Below, in pieces: positions 27,422 through 36,151 of a stretch of 40,698 bases of DNA. A program made the translations under genes and the position numbers. The notes beneath the pieces were generated by a model that saw only the letters and a list, made by a program, of their open reading frames with translations, did not search any database and was not told where the DNA came from. The stretch lies in the NCBI GenBank assembly GCA_025356655.1, contig JANXRW010000046.1, forward strand, positions 1 to 40,698. The letters are read 5' to 3'. Every line of letters begins with the position of its first letter. Position 1 is the stretch's first letter. The DNA is from Betaproteobacteria bacterium. Its GTDB lineage: Bacteria > Pseudomonadota > Gammaproteobacteria > Burkholderiales > SHXO01.

Positions 27422-28746
27422 GCTCCATCCGTGGGCGCCTTCTCGCTTGGCTGCTCTCGGCGGTGGCCCTTGTGGGGGTGGCGGCTGCAGGCATCACCTA
27501 CTTGCGTGCGCTGCAAGACCTCGACGAGGTGTTCGACTACCAATTGCAGCAACTGGCCTTCTCGCTCACTCGTTCATCGCTGGCGGCCCAGCCACCGGCG
27601 ACGCCGGGGGCCATGCCGGAGCCCGATTTCATTACGCAGGTATGGGACAAGAACGGTGTCCTGCAATTCTACTCGAAGCCCAGCGTTGCCCTGCCGCGGC
27701 GGCCCGAGCCCGGTTTCAGCAACGTCCACTGGAAGGGCCAGGCTTGGCGAGTTTTCACGGCGGTCGAAGGCGCCCGGACCGTCCAGGTCGCACACCCCCT
27801 GAGCTTGCGCAAGGATATGGCTGCGGATCTAGCCCGGCGCTCAATTGTCCCGCTCCTTTCGCTACTCCCGGTGCTCGCCGTGCTCATCTGGGTGGGCGTG
27901 GGCCGCAGCCTGACGCCGCTCGAGTCCATGTCCCGATCTCTGCGCTCGCGCGGCGCGGCCTCCTTGGAGCCCTTGATGGCCGGACCGCTGCCCGATGAGG
28001 TCAAACCCCTTGTGGCCTCAGTCAATGACCTGCTTGCACGCCTCGGGCGCGCGCTGGAATTACACCGGCAGTTCGTCGCCGACGCCGCCCATGAGTTGCG
28101 CACGCCGCTCACCGCAGTCGGTCTACAACTACAGTTAGTGCAACGCGCCCACGACGATGGCGAGCGCGATGAGGCCATTGCGCGCCTGCGCGACGGTGTC
28201 GCCCGTTGCTCGCGGCTAGTTAACCAGCTGCTAACCCTGGCACGCCAGGAGCCGGGCGAGTCCGGTACCGCGCAAGGGCCGGGCGAGTGCATCGATTTGG
28301 CGCGGCTGGTGCAGGACCAAGTGGCGGATTTCCTGCCGCTCGCGCGTGAGCGAGGCGTCACGCTGAGCGCCGAGGTCGAGTCGGCGAGTGCGCCTGGGGA
28401 CAGGGCCGCGTTGGGCGTGATGCTGACCAATTTGCTGGACAACGCCCTACGCTATACGCCCGCCGGGGGGCGGGTAGCGGCTCGGGTTAGCGCGCCGCAG
28501 CCGGCGGGGTTTGCGACGCTGCAGGTAGGCGACAGCGGTCCAGGCATCGCGCCCGAGCAACGCGAGCGGGTGTTCGATCGCTTCTATCGGGTCCCCGGTA
28601 ACCCGGTGATGGGCAGCGGCCTTGGGCTCGCTATCGTCAAGCGGGTGGTTGACCTGCATCGCGGCACCATCGAGCTGGGTGAGGCCCCCCAAGGTGGTTT
28701 ACTCGTGGAGATCCACCTACCCCTGCAAACGCCGCAGGAGCGTTAA
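27418..28746 (+). CDS. Sensor histidine kinase (QseC/PmrB-like)
   Basis: The 442-residue inner-membrane kinase has two membrane helices (about 7-29 and 143-162) around a periplasmic sensor domain of roughly 110 residues, a HAMP-like linker, and the HisKA domain with phosphoacceptor His225 (ADAAHELRTPLTAVGLQ). The ATPase part shows the N box TNLLDNALRYTPAGG, the G1 box VGDSGPGIAPEQRERVFDRF and G2 GSGLGLAIVKRVVDLH. It phosphorylates the response regulator encoded just upstream, with which it overlaps by 4 bp. The signal is unknown; homologues respond to envelope stress, metals or catecholamines. Its stop codon is embedded in the regulatory box of the next gene. Confidence 0.92.
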   Translation: MSSIRGRLLAWLLSAVALVGVAAAGITYLRALQDLDEVFDYQLQQLAFSLTRSSLAAQPPATPGAMPEPDFITQVWDKNGVLQFYSKPSVALPRRPEPGFSNVHWKGQAWRVFTAVEGARTVQVAHPLSLRKDMAADLARRSIVPLLSLLPVLAVLIWVGVGRSLTPLESMSRSLRSRGAASLEPLMAGPLPDEVKPLVASVNDLLARLGRALELHRQFVADAAHELRTPLTAVGLQLQLVQRAHDDGERDEAIARLRDGVARCSRLVNQLLTLARQEPGESGTAQGPGECIDLARLVQDQVADFLPLARERGVTLSAEVESASAPGDRAALGVMLTNLLDNALRYTPAGGRVAARVSAPQPAGFATLQVGDSGPGIAPEQRERVFDRFYRVPGNPVMGSGLGLAIVKRVVDLHRGTIELGEAPQGGLLVEIHLPLQTPQER

Positions 28747-28758
28747 GTCGGCTTTAAG
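28743..28758 (+). promoter_or_regulatory. PmrA/QseB-like tandem box upstream of the htrA-like gene
   Basis: TTAAG at 28743-28747 and TTAAG at 28754-28758 are direct repeats with 11-bp period (GTTAAG-N5-TTTAAG), matching the PmrA-box layout. The kinase stop TAA (28744-28746) lies in the first repeat. A TACAGT -10-like hexamer begins 11 bp after the second repeat (28769-28774), the same distance as in the regulator's own promoter. Confidence 0.6.
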
Positions 28759-28833
28759 TCGCACCCTCTACAGTGATCTTCTCGGCTGGCCTGCGGGTCT
28801 GGCCCGATCTCTGCAATCAACAGGAGTGTGACC

Positions 28834-30207
28834 ATGAAGACCCCGATGCGAATGCTCGTCATTGCCGCGGCAGTTTGCGGGCTCGGTGCGGTTTCCCGGG
28901 CCGAACTCGCGCCCAGCGCCCTGGCCACGCCGATTTCCCCCGTTGCGGTGGCGCCCATGGCCCTACCCGATTTCAGCGCACTGGTTCAGGCCCAGGGCCC
29001 GAGCGTGGTGAACATCACGGCCACTTTTGCGCCCAGCGCGGATCCTGCCCGGGACGCTTTGGGCGAGCCCGGGGCGACTCGTATGGCCACCGGCTCCGGC
29101 TTCATTTTCCGGCGCGATGGCTACGTGCTCACCAATGCCCACGTTGTCGCCGGGGCGCGGCAGGTCTCCGTCAAGCTTCCGGACCGACGCCAATTTAATG
29201 CCCAAATCGTTGGCGTTGATCGGCGCACGGACATCGCTGTGCTGCGTATTGACGCGCACGACCTGCCCGCCGCACGCCTGGGGGATCCCGCCCAGTTGCG
29301 AGTGGGCCAGTGGGTCGCCGCCATCGGCTCGCCCTTCGGCTTCGAGAACAGCCTCTCGGCGGGGATCGTCAGCGCCAAGGGCCGAGCGCTGCCCGAACAG
29401 GCGCTGGTGCCTTTCATTCAGACGGACGTGGCGGTAAATCCCGGCAATTCCGGCGGCCCGTTGTTCGAACTGGGGGGCACCGTGGTCGGCATCAACTCCC
29501 AGATCTACAGCCACAACGGTGGTTACATGGGATTGTCCTTCGCCATACCCATTGACATTGCAGCCGGAGTGGCCAATCAGCTCATCGACAGCGGTCACGT
29601 TACACATGGCCGGCTCGGTGCCAACATCCAGGAACTCGACGCGACACTCGCCGGCAGCTTCGGGATGGCCAAGCCGGAGGGCGCCCTGGTATCAGGGCTT
29701 GAACCCGGCGGAGCCGCCGAGCGCGCCGGTTTGCGAGCGGGCGACGTGATCCTGTCGGTCAACGGGCAGCCCGTCGGGGCTGCGGGTGACCTGCCACCGT
29801 TGGTGGGCGCCTTACACGGGGGGGCGAGTGTGCGCCTGCGCATCTGGCGCGCTGGTGCCGAACGGGCGGTGGTGGCCACGCTGGGTGAACTTCCCCCCGA
29901 CGCGGGACCGCCGGTGGCACACCGCGCCGCGCCGCGTTCCGGCCCGCTCGGGCTTGCGCTCTCGGAACTTCCCGCGAGCCTGCGCCAACGTTTGAACCTA
30001 GAGAGCGGCTTGCGCGTCGAGGCGGCCACGGGTGCCGCGGCACGGGCCGGAATCGGGCGAGGCGATATCGTCTTGTCGGTTAATGGCAAGCCGGTAGCGC
30101 ACGCCAGCGAGTTCGAGAAACTGTTGCACGCGGCCGCCGGCCACCCCCTCGCGCTACTAATTCAGCGCGGTGACACCCGACAGTTCATTCCCGTTCTCCC
30201 CGGCTGA
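28834..30207 (+). CDS. HtrA/Deg-family periplasmic serine protease
   Basis: The 457-residue protein begins with a signal peptide (MKTPMRMLVIAAAVCGLGAVSRA), so it acts in the periplasm. The trypsin-like domain carries the triad His103 (TNAHVV), Asp133 (RRTDIAVLR) and Ser206 (NPGNSGGPL). Two PDZ domains follow (about 250-340 with RAGLRAGDVILSVNGQPV, and 360-455 with RAGIGRGDIVLSVNGKPV). DegP/DegQ-type proteases of this layout degrade misfolded envelope proteins. I use the ATG at 28834, with AGGAG 7 nt before it, rather than the GTG at 28828. A tandem regulatory box in front links it to the adjacent two-component system, in line with an envelope-stress role. Assignment to DegP or DegQ is not attempted. 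Confidence 0.93.
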   Translation: MKTPMRMLVIAAAVCGLGAVSRAELAPSALATPISPVAVAPMALPDFSALVQAQGPSVVNITATFAPSADPARDALGEPGATRMATGSGFIFRRDGYVLTNAHVVAGARQVSVKLPDRRQFNAQIVGVDRRTDIAVLRIDAHDLPAARLGDPAQLRVGQWVAAIGSPFGFENSLSAGIVSAKGRALPEQALVPFIQTDVAVNPGNSGGPLFELGGTVVGINSQIYSHNGGYMGLSFAIPIDIAAGVANQLIDSGHVTHGRLGANIQELDATLAGSFGMAKPEGALVSGLEPGGAAERAGLRAGDVILSVNGQPVGAAGDLPPLVGALHGGASVRLRIWRAGAERAVVATLGELPPDAGPPVAHRAAPRSGPLGLALSELPASLRQRLNLESGLRVEAATGAAARAGIGRGDIVLSVNGKPVAHASEFEKLLHAAAGHPLALLIQRGDTRQFIPVLPG

Positions 30208-30248
30208 TCTCGCAACTTGCGTGCAACGCGCGGCGGCGTGGTGCGCTT

Positions 30249-31286
30249 TCAGTGCAGAGGGGGCTGCGCCGCCGCGTAGCTCGCCTCCATGAGTTCCAGA
30301 GTCTTAAGGTTGTCCAGCCGGTCGGTCTGGAAAGCTGTCCCGGTGCGCAGGCCCGCCACGAAGTCCGCGATGGCGCCCGTAAAACAGGCTTGGTAGTTTG
30401 CCGCCAGGTCGTAGATGACCAGCGGCACCTCGCTGCCCGGTTGACTTAGCCGGTCGCCATCATAGATCAGGGTTCCCCGCGAGCCGAGGATCTCCAGCCG
30501 GTCCGTGGGCATGGGCGGGGCGCCCAAAGCGGAAATGTGGCCGTCCAGTAGCACGGTCATGCCCCCCGGTCCTTCCAGGGTGATCAGCGCGACGTCCTCC
30601 CCGGCTATCAGCGGACTCACCCGGGCGATATGCGCGGAGGCCACGCGTAACGGGCCGAGCAGGGTGCGCAAAACGTCCAGATGGTGGATGAGCACTTCGA
30701 AGATCAGCAGGCGCGGGAACTTGGCCAAATAAGGCTGCCGCGCCAGTAGCGGTGGCTGCGCCGTTAGGTCGTATACGCTGGCGCTTCGTACACTCATGCG
30801 GGCATGCAGTACCTCACCGACGGCGCCCGCAGCGAGGCGGCGCGCCACGTCCCGGTAGTGAGGGCGAAAGCGGTAGTTCTCGTGCACCATGAAGCGCACC
30901 CGCTGACCGACCTGCGCGATTAGGTCGCGGGCTTGGGCGACCGTGGGAGTTAGGGGCTTCTGGCAGGAGACATGCACGCCACGCTCGGCGGCCAGCAAGG
31001 TCAACTCCGCGTGCGTACCCACGGGCGTGATGATATCCACGGCGTGCGGGCACTCCGCTTCGAGCATCGCGCGGAAATCCCTGTAGACACGGGAAATGCC
31101 GAACTCCTTCGCCCGCTCCTGCGCTCGTTCGGGCACCGGATCGCACAGGGCAGATAGCTCTATCCCGGGGATCTCGCGCCAACCGCGCAGGTGGTAGAGG
31201 CTGATGGCACCGGCGCCCGCGACGCACACGCGCAGTGTGCCCCCGCCCAGGGGCACCGGCGCGGGCGCTTGATCAGCCGTGCCCAC
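30249..31286 (-). CDS. Gfo/Idh/MocA-family NAD(P)-dependent oxidoreductase
   Basis: The 345-residue product has an N-terminal Rossmann domain with the GAGAISLYHLRGW motif and the dinucleotide site ALCDPVPERAQERA. The family's usual EKP catalytic block is CQKPLTPT here, with Gln for Glu but the Lys kept. The C-terminal domain contains VHENYRFRPHYRD and the IFEVLIHHLDVLRTLLG strand-helix. Such enzymes oxidise or reduce sugars, inositols or bile pigments; the substrate is unknown. I prefer the GTG at 31286, which overlaps the preceding stop (TAGTG); an in-frame ATG at 31322 would overlap that gene by 37 bp. The gene is convergent with the htrA-like gene. Confidence 0.88.
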   Translation of the reverse strand: MGTADQAPAPVPLGGGTLRVCVAGAGAISLYHLRGWREIPGIELSALCDPVPERAQERAKEFGISRVYRDFRAMLEAECPHAVDIITPVGTHAELTLLAAERGVHVSCQKPLTPTVAQARDLIAQVGQRVRFMVHENYRFRPHYRDVARRLAAGAVGEVLHARMSVRSASVYDLTAQPPLLARQPYLAKFPRLLIFEVLIHHLDVLRTLLGPLRVASAHIARVSPLIAGEDVALITLEGPGGMTVLLDGHISALGAPPMPTDRLEILGSRGTLIYDGDRLSQPGSEVPLVIYDLAANYQACFTGAIADFVAGLRTGTAFQTDRLDNLKTLELMEASYAAAQPPLH

Positions 31287-31597
31287 TAACTCTTGGTGTC
31301 GGTCGGCTTCTTGGAGAGGCACTCGCTGCGGAACTTCTTGAAGTCATCGCCCTTTAGGCCTTTGGTCTTGGCTTCGGCCATGCAGGCTTTCATCTTGTCC
31401 TGCTGGGTGGCGGGTTTTTCTTCGGCCTTATCCGCGCTCAAGCACTCGCTACGGAACTTGGCGAACTCGTCACCCTTCAGGCCCTTGGCTTTTGCGTCAG
31501 CCATGCAGGTCTTCATCTTTCCTTGCTGGGGATTGTCCGCCCGGGCGGCACCGGAAAAAACAGCCAACATCGTCAGGCAGGCCAAGGTTTTGATCAT
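31286..31597 (-). CDS. psiF: PsiF-repeat exported protein
   Basis: The 103-residue product starts with a signal peptide (MIKTLACLTMLAVFSGAARA). It then has two PsiF repeats with the pattern KMK(T/A)CMA(D/E)AK.KGLKGD(E/D)F.KFRSECLS, each with two Cys that could form a disulfide. The family is named after a phosphate-starvation-inducible E. coli protein of unknown function. It is followed by the Gfo/Idh/MocA gene with a TAGTG overlap. Confidence 0.9.
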   Translation of the reverse strand: MIKTLACLTMLAVFSGAARADNPQQGKMKTCMADAKAKGLKGDEFAKFRSECLSADKAEEKPATQQDKMKACMAEAKTKGLKGDDFKKFRSECLSKKPTDTKS

Positions 31598-31669
31598 GGT
31601 TACTCCGGGTCTTCATTGCGGCGGGAAACCGACGGCCGGGCCGCCGGGGCTAGAAAAGTGTAGCTGAAC

Positions 31670-32992
31670 TCAAGCTGCAGCCTGCCGGTGCGAGACGATT
31701 AGCGGCGCGAGGTTGCCGTCCGCGTCGAAGGTAAAGGGGGCAGGAGAGCCGACGATGTCGAAGCGCTCGGGTTGGCTCCGCACGTGCTCGAGTAACGGCT
31801 CGGAGACCTGGATTTGGGAGACCAGCAGGGTGTTGCGAATGCGTACGATGCGGCAGTCGCGCGGCTTTACCCGGACCACCGATTTCACCGCCAGCGCGAT
31901 GGCGTCGCGATCGTTGTTCATGACAATGGGGATGGCGGCACCGTCGAGGTTGGCGGAAGTGATGATGTTGGCGTAGGTGGCGCCCAGATCAATCTCCCGG
32001 AAGAGGCGTTGGGTGATCACGTCCGCGCCGCCTATGCCGGTCGCATTTCCCATGCTCTCGCGGGTGAGGCCAAGGACGGCGATCTTTTTAACCAGAGGGT
32101 CGCACACCCACTCCACTGCCCGTCGGTTGCGGCCGGTGATGTTGGGATCGAAGCCCGCACCGCTGACGTTCTTGCCCATCTCATCGATCACCAGCACGTC
32201 GATTTCATCGAAGTACAGCCGCGGCATCATGCGCTTGGCCATGGCCTGGAGGGCGGGCTCTCGGTTCCCGAGTTCCTCGCCTAGAACGATCTCCACGTGA
32301 GCCGTCTCGTCGTAGGCGTTCTCCACGATCGCCACGCCAAAGAGCACCCGACGGTTGGCAAGGTTCACGTCGCGCACCTGGGGCAGTACCTCAGGAAAGC
32401 GGTCCATGCCGTGGGTGTGGTAGGTGGTGGCCCCGATGATCTTCCCGATGCCGATGGAAAGCATCTTCGTGAGGCCACTCTCGGTGGCGCCTCGGAACGC
32501 GGTGTGGGGCTTGATCCGGTTGATCACGACGATCGCGTCGGCCTCGGCCGCGTGGCGGTCCATGTGAACGGGGGTTCCGTCGGACAGATGCCCGAGCACC
32601 ACCGTGTCCATGGTGGCCAATATCGGCGCGCCGGTTGCCTGTTCCGTAATGCCGTAGCTCTCCAGAACCTTGCGCTGGCCCTCTGCGGTCGCTGCCCCAT
32701 GGCTACCCATGCAGGGAAACACGAAGGGGCGAGCACCGAGTGCGCGCAACTCGGCGATTACGCAGCGGGCGATTTCCGCGATATTGGCAATGCCGCGGCT
32801 CCCACACCCCACCGCGATGACTTGCCCGGGCGTAATCCGACCGCGGATCTCCGGGCGCAAAAACTGCTCGCGCAGAGTCCCCGGGATGTCCCCCTGCCGC
32901 ACCGCCTCGAACTTCTGCTCCACGGCGACCATGCGCGGCAGGGGGGCGGCGAGACCGCCTGCGATGTTCACATCGACTCGATTTCCGATCAT
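31670..32992 (-). CDS. LarA-like (DUF2088) racemase/epimerase homologue
   Basis: The 440-residue product belongs to the lactate racemase LarA superfamily. It has the N-terminal LarA domain with FPCMGSHGAATAEGQ and the His of RIKPHTAFRGATES followed by GLTKMLSIGIGK, which correspond to the His and Lys positions that hold the nickel-pincer cofactor in LarA. The C-terminal part includes IDVLVIDEMGKNVSGAGFDP and NATGIGGADVIT. It diverges strongly from the classical LarA encoded 40 bp upstream, so a different hydroxy-acid substrate is likely. It lies in the same strand order as larA, so the two are probably co-transcribed. Confidence 0.78.
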   Translation of the reverse strand: MIGNRVDVNIAGGLAAPLPRMVAVEQKFEAVRQGDIPGTLREQFLRPEIRGRITPGQVIAVGCGSRGIANIAEIARCVIAELRALGARPFVFPCMGSHGAATAEGQRKVLESYGITEQATGAPILATMDTVVLGHLSDGTPVHMDRHAAEADAIVVINRIKPHTAFRGATESGLTKMLSIGIGKIIGATTYHTHGMDRFPEVLPQVRDVNLANRRVLFGVAIVENAYDETAHVEIVLGEELGNREPALQAMAKRMMPRLYFDEIDVLVIDEMGKNVSGAGFDPNITGRNRRAVEWVCDPLVKKIAVLGLTRESMGNATGIGGADVITQRLFREIDLGATYANIITSANLDGAAIPIVMNNDRDAIALAVKSVVRVKPRDCRIVRIRNTLLVSQIQVSEPLLEHVRSQPERFDIVGSPAPFTFDADGNLAPLIVSHRQAAA

Positions 32993-33032
32993 GGCATGCT
33001 CACCTCGGCGCCCCGGAGAACCCCGGCAGGTC

Positions 33033-34343
33033 TCAGTTTAGCGCGGATTCCGCCGTTTCGGCGGACCCGCAATAACGGGGAATCAAGTAGGGGCCCTCGG
33101 GGATGACGGCCAAGCTGCGGTCGGCTGAGTCTGCCAGGCACTGCGCGAGCGCCCCCTCCACCGAGTCCACCGTGTGCACGCCGGTCAGGCCGAGTTCATC
33201 GGCGCTCAACCCGCCTGCGTAGAGCAACACGCGCCCCGCCGCCATCGGCTTTAACTGCATCTGCGTCTGCCACTCGTCGACCTCCGCATGCGATTGCGTG
33301 AGAATCTCCCGCAAAAATCCCTCGCTGCCCAGGGTGAGCAGCTTGCGCTGGGCATCCACGTACTCCGACGAGCCCATCCCTTCGGAGCACTCCGAGACCA
33401 CGATCAGGTTGCCGCCGGGTTCGAGGATCGAAAGGGGTGCAACCATCCCCTTCACCGTCTGATAGTAGGTCTTGTCGAGCGGATAGCCCGCAGCGCTCGT
33501 GAGCACCGTCTGGAAACGCCTCGGCACGTCCAGCACGCTGCTCTCGCGGGCGACCGCGACGGCTTGCGCATGGCTTTGCAAGATTTCCCCGAAGTTCACG
33601 AAACACAGTGCGCGGTGCTCATCGATCAGGGTATTCACCGCAAGGACCGAGCCCAACATCGACACGATCTCCAACTGCTCCCGGTGCAGCGGGTTGCCGT
33701 CGAGGACACAGTTCGCCGCTTTGGGGTCAGACATGAATCGCGCGTTGTGGAAGGTCGTGATGGTCTCCGCATGGGCTATTCCTGGCGCGATGACCTTTCT
33801 CCCCCCGGAATAACCTGCCATGAAGTGCGGCTCGACCAGACCAGTGACGATCTTCAATTCCGCCGCAACGAACCGGCGATCAAGCCGAACCCGGGTGCCG
33901 GCGGCGGTGGTGCCGAGCAACACGTGGTCCTCGTCGCGTCGAGCGAAGTGGTTCTCCACCCGAACCGTGGCCAGGACCCAGGGGTCGCCCACGAGTTCCT
34001 CCAATTCGGCCCCTTCATTGGGGCGGTGCAGACCCGTAGCGACTAACACGGTGATGGCCGACGCCGGGATGCCCGCGGCCAGCAGTTCGCGGATCAGCGG
34101 GCCTAGCAGAAGGCCGTTGGGCACCGGGCGCGTGATGTCACAAATAAGGATACAGGCGGAGTTACGACCGCGCGCTTCCTCGCGCAGCGCTTCGCTGCCG
34201 ACTGGGTTCGCCAAGGCCTGTTGTACCGCCGCCGCAGGATCGCTGTAGACCTGGGCCTCGACCTTGCGCAGGACGGTGACGTCCCAGTCAGAATCAAGCT
34301 CAACGTCGCGCACGCCTTTGCCGTAATTGAGTCCAACCCGCAT
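33033..34343 (-). CDS. larA: Nickel-dependent lactate racemase LarA
   Basis: LarA interconverts D- and L-lactate using a nickel-pincer nucleotide covalently bound to a Lys. In this 436-residue product the expected residues line up with the Lactobacillus enzyme: Arg72 (DITRPVPNG; Arg75 in LarA), His106 (TGLHRP; His108), His173 (EPHFMAGYSGG; His174), Lys183 (GGRK; Lys184) and His199 (His200). I start at the ATG at 34343 with GGAGG just upstream; the frame is open farther upstream but the extra part is not LarA-like. It is the first gene of a minus-strand group with a LarA-like paralogue, and a lactate permease lies about 1.8 kb away on the other strand. The cofactor genes larB, larC and larE are not in the window. 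Confidence 0.88.
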   Translation of the reverse strand: MRVGLNYGKGVRDVELDSDWDVTVLRKVEAQVYSDPAAAVQQALANPVGSEALREEARGRNSACILICDITRPVPNGLLLGPLIRELLAAGIPASAITVLVATGLHRPNEGAELEELVGDPWVLATVRVENHFARRDEDHVLLGTTAAGTRVRLDRRFVAAELKIVTGLVEPHFMAGYSGGRKVIAPGIAHAETITTFHNARFMSDPKAANCVLDGNPLHREQLEIVSMLGSVLAVNTLIDEHRALCFVNFGEILQSHAQAVAVARESSVLDVPRRFQTVLTSAAGYPLDKTYYQTVKGMVAPLSILEPGGNLIVVSECSEGMGSSEYVDAQRKLLTLGSEGFLREILTQSHAEVDEWQTQMQLKPMAAGRVLLYAGGLSADELGLTGVHTVDSVEGALAQCLADSADRSLAVIPEGPYLIPRYCGSAETAESALN

Positions 34344-34480
34344 GACGTTCCTCCCTTGACGGCGCGGCCCTCCAGAGGGGGAACGCCCGCGAAACGGCAA
34401 GGATAGCATCGGCGCCGGGCGCGCTGGACCGGGAAACCGCCGCAATCTGAATGCGGGACTGAACGTGTATGAATAACCCC

Positions 34481-34510
34481 TTGTGTTTATGAGATTTATT
34501 AAACTAGAAT
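34481..34510 (+). promoter_or_regulatory. Promoter upstream of the small exported protein
   Basis: TTGTGT at 34481-34486, an 18-nt spacer and TAGAAT at 34505-34510 (five of six to TATAAT), in an AT-rich patch 31 bp before the start codon. Confidence 0.5.
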
Positions 34511-34541
34511 GGCGCTGAGTCCGTTCACTGGGAGGTAGCCC

Positions 34542-34886
34542 ATGCGTCGCCTGAACACTGTTGCCAGCCCGACCCGGCTGGCCCTCCACCTGTGCTTGGT
34601 CGCCATGTTCGCCGCCGGTTCGCTGGCGGCCGAGGACCGCGAGCAGGCCGGGCGCGAGCCCACGGCTAGCGAGATGCTCGCCGACGCCGCCATCGCCCGA
34701 CCGATCGGGCTACTGGGGACCATCATCGGGGCCGCCGCCTTTGTTGTGACGTTACCCTTTACGCTGCCGAGCGGGAGCGTGCGCAAGGCAGCCCACAACT
34801 TCGTCGAGTCGCCCTACGCCTACACCTTCAAGCGGCCGCTCGGGCAGTTCGACGACTGCGACGCACGCCCTGATAGCTGCCGTTGA
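34542..34886 (+). CDS. Small exported protein of unknown function
   Basis: The 114-residue product starts with a signal peptide (about 1-30, with LALHLCLVAMFAAGSLAA), then an acidic linker, a single hydrophobic segment (IGLLGTIIGAAAFVVTLPF) and a C-terminus with PYAYTFKRPLGQFDDC and a final DSC. The two late Cys may form a disulfide. I do not recognise a named family, although small proteins with this layout are common in betaproteobacteria. It has its own likely promoter and a GGGAGG ribosome binding site. Not linked in function to larA by sequence. Confidence 0.75.
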   Translation: MRRLNTVASPTRLALHLCLVAMFAAGSLAAEDREQAGREPTASEMLADAAIARPIGLLGTIIGAAAFVVTLPFTLPSGSVRKAAHNFVESPYAYTFKRPLGQFDDCDARPDSCR

Positions 34887-34899
34887 CCGCGCTGCGGCC

Positions 34900-35814
34900 C
34901 TAGTCCTTCGGGTCAGAGCGCAAGGGGGGGGCCAGCGTGAGTAGCGCCAAGCCGGCGACAATGAACACCATGCCGCCGCCTTCGCGCGGGTCTGGGCGTT
35001 CGCCGAGGAATGCCCAGGCCGACAGGACTCCGACCGCGGGCGTGGCGAGCGTGGCGAGCCCCGCCACTGCCGAGGACAGCCGCTCCAGCGCGTAGTAGAG
35101 CAGCCACCAGGCGAGCACGGTTCCGAGCAGGATGTTGTAGGCCATGGCCATGAGCAAAGTCGGGCTCCACTCGATGGGCGTTCCCTCGAGGAACAGCGCC
35201 GGTATCAGGCTGGCAAAGCCACCGAGCAGGACTTGCCAGAAGGAAATAGCGAAGTTCGCCACCTGCGCGCGTGCCTGGATCTGCTTCACCCCGACCAAGC
35301 TCCAGGCCCAAAGAAGCCCCGCTAAGCTGGCCATCACGCTCGCCGCAACACCACCGGCGAGGCGCCACGGCGCCACCAGCAGCATCATTCCCAGCGCGGA
35401 ACTGCCAATCGCCCACCACTGTTGGGTGCTGACCCGTTCGCCCAGCAGGCGATTAGAGAGCAGCAACATCCAGAACGGCATGGTGTAGACCAGTACCGCC
35501 GTCTTTCCCACGCCCCCCAGAGACAGGGCCGTCATCATGAAGCCGAAGTTCACCGTCATGAGGAGGCCTGAGCTAACCACCGGTCGAACCTCGCCCGGCG
35601 GCAACGCGATGCGCTGGCCGTTAGCTCTTGCCAGCCAGAACATGGCGACGCTGCTCAGCAAGAAGCGCACGCTGGAGAACTGAAAGGGCGCGAGGAAGCG
35701 CAGGGCCTCCTTCATCACCACCCAGTTGCAGCCCCAGACCAGCGCTAGGGCGCCGAGCGCCAACATGGCCAGGCGGCGCTGCCGGGCATCCACGTGTCGC
35801 GCGGCCGAGTTCAA
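34900..35814 (-). CDS. EamA/DMT-family transporter
   Basis: The 304-residue product has about ten membrane helices arranged as two EamA repeats (about 12-145 and 155-295). Typical features are ALVWGCNWVVMKEALRFL in helix 1, GGVGKTAVLVYTMPFWMLLL at the end of the first repeat and the second-repeat GLLWAWSLVGVKQIQ, then LATLATPAVGVLSAWAFLGE. DMT proteins export amino acids or metabolites; the substrate cannot be told. It ends close to the convergent small exported protein. Confidence 0.9.
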   Translation of the reverse strand: MNSAARHVDARQRRLAMLALGALALVWGCNWVVMKEALRFLAPFQFSSVRFLLSSVAMFWLARANGQRIALPPGEVRPVVSSGLLMTVNFGFMMTALSLGGVGKTAVLVYTMPFWMLLLSNRLLGERVSTQQWWAIGSSALGMMLLVAPWRLAGGVAASVMASLAGLLWAWSLVGVKQIQARAQVANFAISFWQVLLGGFASLIPALFLEGTPIEWSPTLLMAMAYNILLGTVLAWWLLYYALERLSSAVAGLATLATPAVGVLSAWAFLGERPDPREGGGMVFIVAGLALLTLAPPLRSDPKD

Positions 35815-36151
35815 GGTTTACTGGGCGGGTGTCCCGCCGGGGCGAGGCGCCGCGAGGCAACCTGTTCGGGTAGGGGCGCAGGATGCTGCTGCGGTGCCGC
35901 AGGGTAGTTACGCATTCCAGCATGATAGCGCGAGCGGCGCCGGCCCAGGGGCCTGCAAGTCCGCGCGGGCCTGGGTGTAATAATTTCGATCATATCCCAG
36001 GGATTCGGCACTATACTTCTCCGAGTCTCGGGCACTTTGCCGGTGGCGGGAACGCGGTCGCTGGGCCGACTTCGAGCGAAAAAGCGGCCAGCGATCGTCG
36101 ACAGTCAATAAAAATACAAAATCGCTGTAAATCAATCCGTGGGAGGAGAGA
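35815..36151. other. Divergent control region between the DMT gene and lctP
   Basis: A 337-bp stretch without a supported gene. The part before lctP is unusually AT-rich (about 36090-36140) and includes a TATACT -10-like hexamer at 36012-36017, but no well-spaced -35 was found. A GGGAGGAGAG ribosome binding site precedes lctP. No LldR/PdhR-type operator could be identified with confidence. Confidence 0.4.

Noticed and set aside
35984-36017. A sigma-70 promoter for lctP
   Set aside because: TATACT at 36012 is a fair -10, but the nearest -35-like hexamer is 22 nt away.
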